DNA from: Calditrichaceae bacterium
GTDB lineage: Bacteria; Calditrichota; Calditrichia; Calditrichales; Calditrichaceae
Assembly: GCA_030622395.1 (NCBI GenBank)
Contig: JAUXGF010000006.1
Location: 1-15,145 of the forward strand
Direction: 5' to 3'
DNA: 15,145 bases
The position numbers were made by a program, and so were the translations under genes. The notes beneath the pieces are model-generated. The model was not told where the DNA came from. It worked only from the letters and a program-made list of their open reading frames with translations, and ran no database searches. This document shows positions 1-7,522 of this stretch, in pieces. The stretch's first letter is position 1; each line of letters starts with the position of its first letter.

Positions 1-38
1 CCCCTCTATTTCTTAAAGAGAGGGGGATTTAGGGGGTG
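1..38. repeat. Palindromic intergenic element at window edge
   Basis: CCCCTCT at 1-7 pairs with AGAGGGG at 19-25 around an 11-base loop, followed by a second G-rich run (22-26 and 32-36). Elements of this look are commonly dispersed in bacterial intergenic DNA. It lies directly against the first possible start codon of the next gene, so it may supply an accidental ribosome-binding sequence. The left part may be cut by the window edge. Confidence 0.5.
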
Positions 39-40
39 AG

Positions 41-931
41 TTGAAAACTTTCATCGGTTTAGTGAATTCTCATAATTTTAAAAATATTAATATCGGAATA
101 AAAAATATGGAAAAAGATTTTAAAGAACATCAACACATCTATCAATCAGGCTTTTTGGAAACTATAGAATATGGAAATAATTCTTTTACTCAATCGGTTT
201 TGGATAAGATTTCCCTGCCGGATTACGCCGACTATTTTGGTAAGCCGGTGGATATTTTTGAGACGGTTATTATTAGCGATATACATCTTGGAAGCAAGGT
301 TTCGCGGGCTGAAGTTCTTATAGAATTTTTAGAACAGATTTCATTCAAGCGGTTGATTATTAACGGAGATGTATTCGATTCGATTAATATGCACCGTTTA
401 AACCGGTATCATTGGAAAGTATTAAGCAAATTGCGCAGGCTTACCGATGCGGAAAACCATATAGAAGTTATTTGGATACGCGGCAATCACGACGGTTATT
501 CAGATTTATTAACGCAATTATTAGGCATTGAAGTTTATAACGAATATACATTAAATTGGAATGGGAAAAAGATTCTGGTTTTACATGGAGATATCTTTGA
601 TACATTTCTCAACAAGTTTCCAATAATTTCGGATATTGCAGATGGATTTTACCGGTTAAGCTTATATTTGGATCCCAAGAAAAAGCGTTTCGGGCGCTGG
701 TTGAAACGCAACTCAAAAACATTTCTGCGTAACACGCAAATTGTGCGTAAACGCGCCATTGAATATGCTAAGCGCCGTAATGCTCAGATTGTTATTTGCG
801 GACATACGCACCATGTGGAAAGAATCACGGAGAATGAAGTTCTTTATTTAAACCCCGGAAGCTGGACCGATTCCCCGTCATTTTTTATAGGCCTTACGAA
901 AGATTCGATAGAGGCGCTGCCGTATTTATAA
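41..931 (+). CDS. Calcineurin-fold metallophosphoesterase, PlcP/LpxH-like (putative phospholipase C)
   Basis: A 296-residue two-metal phosphoesterase. Visible metal ligands and motifs are SDIHLGSK (79-86, D80/H82), NGD (108-110), RGNHD (147-151), LHGD (181-184) and CGHTHH (253-258). The family (COG2908) includes LpxH, which cleaves UDP-2,3-diacylglucosamine, and PlcP, the phosphate-starvation phospholipase C that turns phospholipids into diacylglycerol. The AEVLIEFLE helix after the first motif, the basic helical insert at about 205-245 and the YLNPGSWTDS segment (269-278) match what I recall of PlcP-type proteins, and the neighbouring GT21 gene supports PlcP over LpxH. There is no signal peptide, so it probably acts at the inner face of the membrane. 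The first start is TTG at 41 behind a G-rich run; ATG at 107 (residue 23) is equally possible. The N-terminus before the first motif is longer than usual. Family sure; substrate inferred. Confidence 0.85.
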   Translation: MKTFIGLVNSHNFKNINIGIKNMEKDFKEHQHIYQSGFLETIEYGNNSFTQSVLDKISLPDYADYFGKPVDIFETVIISDIHLGSKVSRAEVLIEFLEQISFKRLIINGDVFDSINMHRLNRYHWKVLSKLRRLTDAENHIEVIWIRGNHDGYSDLLTQLLGIEVYNEYTLNWNGKKILVLHGDIFDTFLNKFPIISDIADGFYRLSLYLDPKKKRFGRWLKRNSKTFLRNTQIVRKRAIEYAKRRNAQIVICGHTHHVERITENEVLYLNPGSWTDSPSFFIGLTKDSIEALPYL

Positions 932-976
932 TTGCCTGCTAAGTAGAAAAAAGCATAGACGCTGGACTAATAATAA

Positions 977-2257
977 ATGAGTAATAGAACGGAACGATTC
1001 CTTTGGGGCGCGGCTACTTCGGCTTTCCAGATTGAAGGGCATATTAAAAATGATATGACCAAATGGGAAGCCTTGGGAAAATTAAAACAGAATGGTAATA
1101 ATCCTTCCTATAATAATGCCGCCAATCATTGGCTGACCTGGGAAAAAGATTTTGAAATCCTGAAAGAACTCAATGTTAACGCCTACCGGTTTTCAATAGA
1201 ATGGGCGCGGATAGAGCCCAAGCCCGGCTCATACAATAAGCAAGCTGTTAAACAATATTCAGCTATGATTGACCGCTTAATAGAATTGAATATTGAGCCG
1301 GTTTTAACTTTACACCATTTTACCCATCCTGTCTGGTTTCACCAGAAATCACCATGGCATAAGAAGGAATCAGTCGAAAGATATGTTCGTTATGTCTCAT
1401 ATATTTTACCGTATCTTGAAGGAAGAGTGCGCTATTTTATAACTTTCAATGAACCTTTAGTGTGGGCATTAGCCGCGTATGCCGATGCAAAGTTTCCACC
1501 CGGTAAAAAAAGTTTTGATTTAATGATGCAGGCATTATATCATTTATTGCAGGCGCATGGAAAGGTTTATGATATCATAAAAAGCAGAAATGACCGGGCA
1601 GAGGTCGGCGTCGCCAAAAACTTTATTGTCTTTAAGCCGTTTTGCATCTGGAATCCGGCAGATTTTGCCGTTGCCTCTATTGCCCATAATTTTTTTAATA
1701 TGATGATCTTAAATGCTTTTGAGAAAAACCGGCTTTCATTTAGATTGCCTTTTGTCCTCAATTTCGAAAAGACTATTGATTTAAAAGATAAAATTGATTT
1801 TTGGGGAGTCAATTATTATTACCGGACTTTCACCCGCTTTAAGTTTGACGTTAATGCCCCGATGCAATTAGAGTTTAAGCACAAATCGGGAGAGGGGCTC
1901 TCGGAAATGGGATGGGAAAATTATTCTGCGGGTTTATTTAAGGCGGTTAAGTGGGCGGCTTCTACAGGGAAAACTGTTTTTGTTACTGAAAATGGTCTAG
2001 CAACTGAGGATGATAAAAAACGGATCAGTTATTTGCGAAATCATTTGAATTCCGTACATAAGGCTCTGGATAGCGGTTTAAATTTAAAAGGTTATTTTTA
2101 CTGGAGTTTCTTAGATAATTATGAATGGCTGATTGGGACAAAGGTTAGATTCGGATTGGTCGGGGTGGATTATACACAAGAATATCGTCGAACGCTCCGG
2201 GGCAGCGGCCGTTTTTACGCGGAATTTATCCGCAATATTCAAACAAAAAATATTTAA
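977..2257 (+). CDS. Glycoside hydrolase family 1 protein (beta-glycosidase or transglycosylase)
   Basis: A 426-residue GH1 TIM-barrel enzyme, a little shorter than the usual 440-480. Hallmarks are the N-terminal FLWGAATSAFQIEG (8-21), HHFTHP (113-118), the acid/base motif TFNEP (156-160, E159), the nucleophile motif VTENG (336-340, E338) and the substrate-binding YWSFLDNYEW (375-384). Both catalytic glutamates are present, so a retaining beta-glycosidase mechanism is expected. There is no signal peptide or clear membrane segment, so it is cytosolic or peripheral. It starts 45 bp after the phosphoesterase and is followed by a lipid-type GT21 gene, with no sugar transporter nearby. That context suggests a glycolipid substrate rather than sugar catabolism: it could turn over the GT21 product, or transfer sugars between lipids as the plant GH1 enzyme SFR2 does. 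ATG at 977 lacks a clear Shine-Dalgarno, which fits translation coupled to the upstream gene. Family certain; role inferred. Confidence 0.9.
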   Translation: MSNRTERFLWGAATSAFQIEGHIKNDMTKWEALGKLKQNGNNPSYNNAANHWLTWEKDFEILKELNVNAYRFSIEWARIEPKPGSYNKQAVKQYSAMIDRLIELNIEPVLTLHHFTHPVWFHQKSPWHKKESVERYVRYVSYILPYLEGRVRYFITFNEPLVWALAAYADAKFPPGKKSFDLMMQALYHLLQAHGKVYDIIKSRNDRAEVGVAKNFIVFKPFCIWNPADFAVASIAHNFFNMMILNAFEKNRLSFRLPFVLNFEKTIDLKDKIDFWGVNYYYRTFTRFKFDVNAPMQLEFKHKSGEGLSEMGWENYSAGLFKAVKWAASTGKTVFVTENGLATEDDKKRISYLRNHLNSVHKALDSGLNLKGYFYWSFLDNYEWLIGTKVRFGLVGVDYTQEYRRTLRGSGRFYAEFIRNIQTKNI

Positions 2258-2263
2258 AAAGCC

Positions 2264-2308
2264 TCTAATACAATTCTAATACAATTCCAAATAAATTCTA
2301 ATTATAAA
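2264..2308 (+). promoter_or_regulatory. 11-bp repeat array, putative Pho box upstream of GT21 gene
   Basis: Four consecutive units in exact 11-bp phase begin at 2265, 2276, 2287 and 2298: CTAATACAATT twice, identical, then CCAAATAAATT and CTAATTATAAA. The array begins 7 bp after the GH1 stop and lies 56 bp before the glycosyltransferase start. Tandem 11-bp units are the layout of PhoB/PhoP (OmpR-family) operators. It would give the GT21 gene its own regulated promoter inside the lipid block. Regulator identity is inferred. Confidence 0.55.
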
Positions 2309-2363
2309 TTAATTGATACTGAATAATTACAATATATTTTCTAATAAAAAAGGAAGGTAGTTT

Positions 2364-3515
2364 ATGATTTATATTATCTATCTTTATTATGTTTTTATTG
2401 GATTAAGTATTAGTTATTTGATTATTATGGCGCTGGTAACAAGAAATGTTCTCAGGCAGGGCGGTTCTAATTCGGCTGAGCCACGGAAGCTTCCTTCCGT
2501 TTCAATTCTTAAACCGCTTAAAGGAATCGATAATGAACTTGAAATAAACCTGGTTTCATTTTTTCGGCAGGATTATCCGGATTTTGAGATAATATTTGGC
2601 GTTAATGATCCCGAAGATCCCTCATTGGAAATTGTAAAAAGACTACAAAAGCAGTTCCCTGGGGTTGCTTCAAAAATTGTTATAGACCGCCGGAAAACAT
2701 GTTTTAATCCTAAAGTTAATAATTTGAAGAATATGTATCCGGCTGTTAATAAAGAATATATTTTAATCAGCGACAGCAATACCAGGGTAAAGCCGGATTT
2801 CTTATACCGGCTTAGTTCCCAAATTGTATCATCCGATATAGGTCTTGTTACGGCTGCAGTCAGAGGGATGGGCGCTCAAACAGCGGCGGCGGCAATGGAA
2901 AATCTGCATCTGAACACTTATGTTGCGCCTAATGTTTTTATGGCGGAACGGTTATTTGGGAAACCGGTGTCAATCGGAAAGGCGATGTTGATGTCAAAAG
3001 AAACACTATTTGCTATTGGCGGCTTTACGGCATTTAAGAATTTCCTGGGTGAAGACTATTTAATTGGTCAGCGTATCAGTAAACTCGGTTTACAAGTGCG
3101 GACAGTTAATACCTTCGCTGATAACATCAATAAGAACTGGAGCTTGAAAGAATTTATAAGCAGGCACTCCCGTTGGGCTAAAATGCGCCGCAATATGCAC
3201 ATCTCTTATTATACAATGGAGTCAATTTCCAATCCGGTTGCCATAAGTTTTATTTTAATGATTTTGATGTGGGATTTAACGGGCATTATCCAGTTTTTGG
3301 GCGTCAGTTTTTTTAAAACTATTTACGATATATATATCTCGCGGTTAATTAAAACCGATTTATGCAAAAAGTATTACCTTGCCGCGCCTATTAAGGATTT
3401 ACTGATTAGTTTGATTTGGTATGTGCCTTATTTCAGTAGAACAGTCAGTTGGCGCGGGAACCGTTTTAAGATTGGCAGACAAACCTATTTACGACCGGCT
3501 TATGACAGTCTATAA
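2364..3515 (+). CDS. GT21 (ceramide glucosyltransferase-like / HpnI-like) membrane glycosyltransferase
   Basis: A 383-residue GT-A glycosyltransferase. It has an N-terminal membrane anchor (about 5-24), then the family signature SILKPLKGID (47-56), SFFRQDYPDFE (65-75), NDPEDP (81-86), FNPKVNNL (114-121), the DSN metal/nucleotide site (137-139), GED (229-231) and the RxxRW motif RHSRW (267-271), followed by C-terminal hydrophobic segments (about 290-312 and 340-357). These are the D1, D2, D3 and (Q/R)xxRW positions of glucosylceramide synthases. Bacterial GT21 enzymes from Agrobacterium and Mesorhizobium make glucosyl- and galactosyl-diacylglycerols, and HpnI is a hopanoid-pathway relative. 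No hopanoid genes are seen here. Next to a PlcP-like phosphoesterase, diacylglycerol is the likeliest acceptor. The Shine-Dalgarno AAGGAAGG lies just before ATG 2364, and a putative Pho box lies upstream. Acceptor and sugar donor are inferred. Confidence 0.88.
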   Translation: MIYIIYLYYVFIGLSISYLIIMALVTRNVLRQGGSNSAEPRKLPSVSILKPLKGIDNELEINLVSFFRQDYPDFEIIFGVNDPEDPSLEIVKRLQKQFPGVASKIVIDRRKTCFNPKVNNLKNMYPAVNKEYILISDSNTRVKPDFLYRLSSQIVSSDIGLVTAAVRGMGAQTAAAAMENLHLNTYVAPNVFMAERLFGKPVSIGKAMLMSKETLFAIGGFTAFKNFLGEDYLIGQRISKLGLQVRTVNTFADNINKNWSLKEFISRHSRWAKMRRNMHISYYTMESISNPVAISFILMILMWDLTGIIQFLGVSFFKTIYDIYISRLIKTDLCKKYYLAAPIKDLLISLIWYVPYFSRTVSWRGNRFKIGRQTYLRPAYDSL

Positions 3516-3542
3516 TATATAATTAAAAAAAGGTGTTATATT

Positions 3543-3773
3543 ATGATAAAGAAAATATTGACAAATGAAACGCTTAATATGCTCGTCTATAAAACTCTTC
3601 AAAGCGATTACATGTTTTTTAAGAATGTCGTCGTTTTTACGCTTCTGTTCATCGTCTTAGCCGTCTATATGCTGGAATGTTTCTTCAATTTCCTGCAATC
3701 CGGCGTAAATGCGGCGCTGTTCAAAAAGAACCGGTCTATGCCGCGAGGAAAGTATAGATTCCGGCATGTATGA
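3543..3773 (+). CDS. Doubtful small hydrophobic ORF (76 aa)
   Basis: An open frame of 76 codons begins 27 bp after the glycosyltransferase, with AAGGTG about 8 bases before the ATG. It has one hydrophobic stretch (about 27-50) and a basic tail, so it could be a small single-pass membrane protein co-transcribed with the lipid genes. I do not recognise it. Caution: the opposite strand in the codon-aligned frame reads as a charged, helix-like sequence interrupted by one stop (about 3770 down to 3543). The hydrophobic run could therefore be the antisense shadow of a decayed gene. Confidence 0.3.
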   Translation: MIKKILTNETLNMLVYKTLQSDYMFFKNVVVFTLLFIVLAVYMLECFFNFLQSGVNAALFKKNRSMPRGKYRFRHV

Positions 3774-3872
3774 TTATATCCATCAATCTTGGTATCGGTA
3801 ATATTTATACTATAAAGGCGTTTGTTTTTTCTTTGAAATATTTTGTCTCTGTGGGACTCATAAATATCATTT

Positions 3873-4159
3873 CTAAGCCGGATAAACCGGAAATAACAAA
3901 ACTTCCCAAAGGAATTCCTGCGGAGTGGCGCAAATAATAAATTCCAATTCTTTAGGATTCTATTCTTATCCGCTCCCCGCCTGAGTCTGGCAGTTATCAA
4001 TTAAAAACAACATACCGCCCCAATGGGGCTTCCCATTGTTGGGGGGTATCTTTTACTACAAACATTTCGTCCCGCTGGGACTAAAGAATTATCCGGCTTA
4101 ACGTAGGTGAACCATAGTTTATCCCTCGTATCAGAGTTAAGCGAAGCGGTCTCTGATAC
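3873..4159. repeat. Long dispersed repeat, copy A
   Basis: About 287 bp that recurs, imperfectly but in the same order, at 9644-9933. Shared blocks include the CCGGATAAACCGGAAATAAC-type opening, CTGAGTCTGGCAGTTATCAA, AATGGGGCTTCCCATT, the block with CGTCCCGCTGGGACTAAAG, ATTATCCGGCTTAACGT and a terminal inverted repeat. The copies differ by small insertions. Within this copy, 4012-4049 forms a strong hairpin (CAATGGG 4021-4027 with CCCATTG 4032-4038, extended by ATACC/GGTAT). Open frames on the minus strand here are not convincing genes. It looks like a non-coding mobile or REP-like element. Confidence 0.85.
4128..4159. repeat. Inverted repeat GTATCAGAG...CTCTGATAC (copy 1)
   Basis: Perfect 9-bp arms at 4128-4136 and 4151-4159 flank a 14-base loop TTAAGCGAAGCGGT. 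It marks the end of dispersed repeat A. Two further copies occur at 9902-9933 (same orientation) and 10038-10069 (reversed). Confidence 0.85.
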
Positions 4160-4180
4160 AAGGAAAATTCCTAATTCCTG

Positions 4181-4200
4181 CCCTTCGGCTAAGCTCAGGG
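4181..4200. repeat. Short palindromic segment
   Basis: An imperfect inverted repeat (CCCT...AGGG with an inner GCT/AGC pairing) of a type often scattered between genes. It lies between repeat A and the receptor promoter region. Nothing else coding is seen from 4160 to 4310. Confidence 0.4.
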
Positions 4201-4313
4201 TTCCGCTTCTCGCGTAGCGACCCCTTTGGGCCACTTTCCCCTCTCTATGCCATGATACACAAGAGATTGCAGAATCGGTTAAAAAAGTTTTTAACAATTT
4301 TTTACGAATTCAA

Positions 4314-4379
4314 CTCATAAGGGACTAACAAATCCCTTTAAATATTTTAATACTAATCTAACATATTCCTAACAATTCA
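4314..4379 (+). promoter_or_regulatory. 11-bp repeat array, putative Pho box upstream of TonB receptor
   Basis: Units in 11-bp phase begin at 4325 (CTAACAAATCC), 4336 (CTTTAAATATT), 4347 (TTAATACTAAT), 4358 (CTAACATATTC) and 4369 (CTAACAATTCA); CTCATAAGGGA at 4314 may be one more. Three of them carry an exact CTAACA. A TATAAA at 4382-4387 follows closely and is a possible -10. The array lies about 80 bp before the receptor start. The 10-mer AACTCATAAG at 4312 also precedes the pstS array (10081). Confidence 0.6.
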
Positions 4380-4456
4380 ACTATAAATTTTATGGATTAA
4401 ATAAGAAGCGGCTTTATGTTACTTTTAAAAATAAAATTTGAAGAGGAAATACTAAA

Positions 4457-7267
4457 ATGAAAAAATTTATCATCCTATTATTTATTGTCCCATTACTTAC
4501 TTTTGCCGGATCGAACGGTAAAATTACCGGTATTGTAATAGATGCGGAAACCGGGAATCCAATAATCGGCGCAAATATTTATTTGGAGAATACCTCGCTT
4601 GGTTCAGCCAGCGATGTGGATGGGCGTTATTTAATTCTTAATGTTCCAACAGGTGAATACGTATTAATGATTTCTGTGGTCGGCTATGCTGAAACAAAAA
4701 TTAATCATTTAGAAGTGAATGCGGGTCAGACAACCAGGTTGAATTTATCTATCAAACCCGAGATTCTGACAAGCGAAGTGGTGGTTGTTGAAGCCAAAGC
4801 TATTGAGAATACGGAAGCGGCTCTATTAAAATTCCGACAGAAATCGGTTTCAGTAAGCGACGCTGTGAGCGCCGAAGCCATATCCCGGGCCGGAAGCAGC
4901 ACCGCTGCCGACGCTATGAAACAAGTGACCGGCGCTTCGGTAGTGGACGGCAAATACGTTTATGTGCGCGGGCTGGGCGACCGCTATACCAGCACGCAAT
5001 TAAACGGCGCTGAAATTCCCAGTACAGACCCCTATAAACGTTCCGGCTCCATCGATCTCATTCCCTCAAGTTTAGTGGACAATATTACTACTACAAAAAG
5101 TTTCACACCAGACAAACCGGGAAATTTTTCCGGGGGGACTGTAGATATCAAAACAAAAGATTTCCCTGACAGGCTTAGTTTTTCAGCGGGGATATCTTCC
5201 ACTTTTAATACACAAACAAGTTACAATGATAACGGCGTTATCGGAAATGCCGGCAGCGGCACGGACTGGCTCGGTTTCGATGACGGCGCTCGTGATCTTC
5301 CCGAAATAGTCAAAAATTATAATGGCGATGAGCCTGATCTTAACAAACGCATCGAAATGACGCGGGCGTTTAACAGGGAACTGGGGCCGTCTTACAATAC
5401 ATTCCCAATGAACCGCGCTCTTTCTCTTTCATTCGGCAACCAAATCTCTTTATTCGGACGCACATTGGGATTTCTTGCCAGCGCTAGTTACCGGCGCGAT
5501 TATTCCTCGTTTAACGGCGGAATTCATCGCAGATGGAATCAGGGTACGGAACTGGTTATGGCAAATGTTTACGATTTGAAAGATACTATGAGCAAAGATG
5601 AAGTATTGTGGGGCGGATTACTCAAGGCGTCATACAGGCTTAGCCCGAACCATATCTTTAGTATGAACGGTATGTATAACCAAAACGGCGAAAACAAATC
5701 CCGCTTTCTGGAAGGAAAATATCCCTACGATCTGGATGAGAACAAAATCTTTCAGACCAGTGTTTTGTCTTATAACGAAAGAACGTTAAAAACAGCTCAA
5801 TTAGAAGGGGATCATAATTTCCCAGCCCTTTTTAACACTAAAATTTCCTGGAAGGCTTCATTAGGAAGCACTCACCAAAATGAACCCGATTTGAGATATT
5901 TTACCAGTTTTTACGAACAGATCGATGGGGAAAACAAATACGGGATCAAAGGTAATACTCCGCCTCGACGCTATTATAGGAATCTGAACGAAGAGCGCAG
6001 TAATTTTACTCTTGATATTGAATTGCCGTTTAAACAATGGTCCGGCAGATCGGCTAACATAAAAACAGGCGGGCTGTTAGCTAAAAAAAATCGTGATTAT
6101 TGCGAACGGCTTTTTGAGTTTGTGCAGGAACCGGTCTTTAAATATAACGGTAATCCCAACGACCTGCTTAGTCCTGATAATATCGGAATTATTGATTCAA
6201 ATGTTGTTACCATACGCGGGGTAGAATATGTAACTTATGAATACGGCGTACTTGTACAGGAAACTATGTTGCCGGCAAATAATTACGATGCTGTTCAGAA
6301 TATATCAGCCGCCTATGCCATGCTCGACCTGCCGCTAATAGGTTCCCTGCGTTTTATAGGCGGAGCGCGGCTGGAAACAACAGATATGTGGATGCACACT
6401 AAGGATGATAAGTTGAATCACGGGGAAATTAAAACCGAAGATATCCTTCCTTCGGTCAACTTCATTTATTCTATAAATAATAATATGAATATCCGCGCCG
6501 CCTATAGCAAAACCCTGGCTCGTCCGTCGTTCAGGGAAATAGGTCCTTTTGCTACTTTCGATTTCATTGGCGGAGATATTTATATTGGCAATCAGAATCT
6601 CGAGCGCACACTCATTGAAAATATTGATTTACGTTGGGAATGGTTTTCCCGGCCCGGAGAAATTTATGCTATAAGCGCCTTTCATAAAGATTTCAGTAAC
6701 CCAATTGAAAAAGTCTTTGATACATTCGGTCAAAATACCTGGCAAAACGTGGACAGAGCCAGCGCCGTAGGGTTGGAGTTTGAAGTACGGAAAAATCTGG
6801 ATATCCTGAGTGAGGATCTTAAATACTTTTTATTGGGCGCTAATCTTTCCCTGATATCGTCTTCCGTGGATATCTCAGATGAAGAACTTAGCCTGATCCG
6901 CGATTTCCGTCCGGATGCACCGGATACGCGGCAGTTTCAGGGGCAGTCGCCTTACTTATTGAATTTGAATCTTACGTATGATAATCCTCAAATCGGAATT
7001 ATGAGTAATTTGTACTATAATGTTTTTGGCGAGCGTCTGGACAAAGTGAGCTACGCGGCAACGCCGGATGTTTATGAACAACCGGTCGGCATGCTGAACT
7101 TCTCGTTTGGCTGGAAATTTACCAATAACATGAACTTCAAAGTTTCCGCTAAAAATATTCTTGACCCTTATTACAAAAAAACACAGGAATTCAAGGGCAG
7201 GGGATATATCTACAGCCAGTACAAAAGAGGAAGATCGTTTTCGATTGGAATAGGTTATCAATTATAA
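4457..7267 (+). CDS. TonB-dependent outer-membrane receptor with carboxypeptidase-regulatory-like domain
   Basis: A 936-residue outer-membrane active transporter. It has a Sec signal peptide at 1-18 (hydrophobic core IILLFIVPLL, cleavage near FAG), a CarboxypepD_reg-like beta-sandwich at about 22-100 (GKITGIVIDAETGNPIIGAN...), then a plug domain at about 125-235 with YVYVRGLGDRYTSTQLNG (167-184) and GGTVDIKTKDF (226-236). A long TonB beta-barrel follows, including NIRAAYSKTLARPSFREIGP, and ends in RGRSFSIGIGYQL, a typical last barrel strand. The Shine-Dalgarno AGAGGAAA precedes ATG 4457. The ligand cannot be read from sequence. Its position between lipid-remodelling genes and pst, plus the shared putative Pho box, points to a phosphate or phosphorylated-compound substrate. 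No SusD-like partner is present; the T9SS protein downstream may be the surface partner. Confidence 0.92.
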   Translation: MKKFIILLFIVPLLTFAGSNGKITGIVIDAETGNPIIGANIYLENTSLGSASDVDGRYLILNVPTGEYVLMISVVGYAETKINHLEVNAGQTTRLNLSIKPEILTSEVVVVEAKAIENTEAALLKFRQKSVSVSDAVSAEAISRAGSSTAADAMKQVTGASVVDGKYVYVRGLGDRYTSTQLNGAEIPSTDPYKRSGSIDLIPSSLVDNITTTKSFTPDKPGNFSGGTVDIKTKDFPDRLSFSAGISSTFNTQTSYNDNGVIGNAGSGTDWLGFDDGARDLPEIVKNYNGDEPDLNKRIEMTRAFNRELGPSYNTFPMNRALSLSFGNQISLFGRTLGFLASASYRRDYSSFNGGIHRRWNQGTELVMANVYDLKDTMSKDEVLWGGLLKASYRLSPNHIFSMNGMYNQNGENKSRFLEGKYPYDLDENKIFQTSVLSYNERTLKTAQLEGDHNFPALFNTKISWKASLGSTHQNEPDLRYFTSFYEQIDGENKYGIKGNTPPRRYYRNLNEERSNFTLDIELPFKQWSGRSANIKTGGLLAKKNRDYCERLFEFVQEPVFKYNGNPNDLLSPDNIGIIDSNVVTIRGVEYVTYEYGVLVQETMLPANNYDAVQNISAAYAMLDLPLIGSLRFIGGARLETTDMWMHTKDDKLNHGEIKTEDILPSVNFIYSINNNMNIRAAYSKTLARPSFREIGPFATFDFIGGDIYIGNQNLERTLIENIDLRWEWFSRPGEIYAISAFHKDFSNPIEKVFDTFGQNTWQNVDRASAVGLEFEVRKNLDILSEDLKYFLLGANLSLISSSVDISDEELSLIRDFRPDAPDTRQFQGQSPYLLNLNLTYDNPQIGIMSNLYYNVFGERLDKVSYAATPDVYEQPVGMLNFSFGWKFTNNMNFKVSAKNILDPYYKKTQEFKGRGYIYSQYKRGRSFSIGIGYQL

Positions 7268-7286
7268 ATCAGCTTTTTAATATTTC

Positions 7287-7342
7287 CTAAATATTTATCT
7301 AAACAAAGTCTAATAAGATCATAGCGGTATTCTAATATATTT
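7287..7342 (+). promoter_or_regulatory. 11-bp repeat array, putative Pho box upstream of small ORF and T9SS gene
   Basis: Units begin at 7299 (CTAAACAAAGT), 7310 (CTAATAAGATC), 7321 (ATAGCGGTATT, degenerate) and 7332 (CTAATATATTT), all in 11-bp phase. CTAAATATTTA at 7287 is one base out of phase. Another CTAATA lies at 7351. The array starts about 20 bp after the receptor stop, so it could drive 7523 and the T9SS gene independently of the receptor promoter. It is the weakest of the four arrays. Confidence 0.45.
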
Positions 7343-7364
7343 TAGTTAGACTAATATTGGTTAT

Positions 7365-7450
7365 ATGAAAGTAGAAAATGCCACGAAGACACAAAGACAC
7401 AAAGAAATAATTAATTTTTAAATACTTAGAGCCTTAGTGGCTACTTTCAT
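7365..7450. repeat. Inverted-repeat-bounded element carrying a CACAAAG-type dispersed repeat
   Basis: ATGAAAGTAG (7365-7374) and CTACTTTCAT (7441-7450) are exact inverse complements; just inside them are CCAC (7381-7384) and GTGG (7437-7440). The interior holds GCCACGAAGACACAAAGACA and following bases (7380-7407), repeated in reverse orientation at 14433-14460 with three mismatches. The bounded ends suggest a small MITE-like or hairpin element between the receptor and the next genes. Confidence 0.6.
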
Positions 7451-7522
7451 TGTTTATTGAGGGCGAAAGCTCATGTTAGTTTATATGAAAGTTTAAAGTG
7501 AACTAAATATTTAGGATTAAAA

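Noticed and set aside
41..931. Straight call as LpxH (lipid A biosynthesis)
   Set aside because: The family covers both LpxH and PlcP. No lipid A genes are nearby and a GT21 gene is, so I kept the broader PlcP/LpxH-like call rather than assert lpxH.
2364..3515. Hopanoid glycosyltransferase hpnI
   Set aside because: Sequence motifs fit the shared GT21/HpnI family, but no other hopanoid genes appear in the window, so the specific symbol is not supported.
3665..4297. Two minus-strand open frames (3665-4000 and 4001-4297)
   Set aside because: They lie largely inside dispersed repeat A or its palindromic flank, lack credible ribosome-binding sites, and their proteins are Arg/Ser-rich with no family look.
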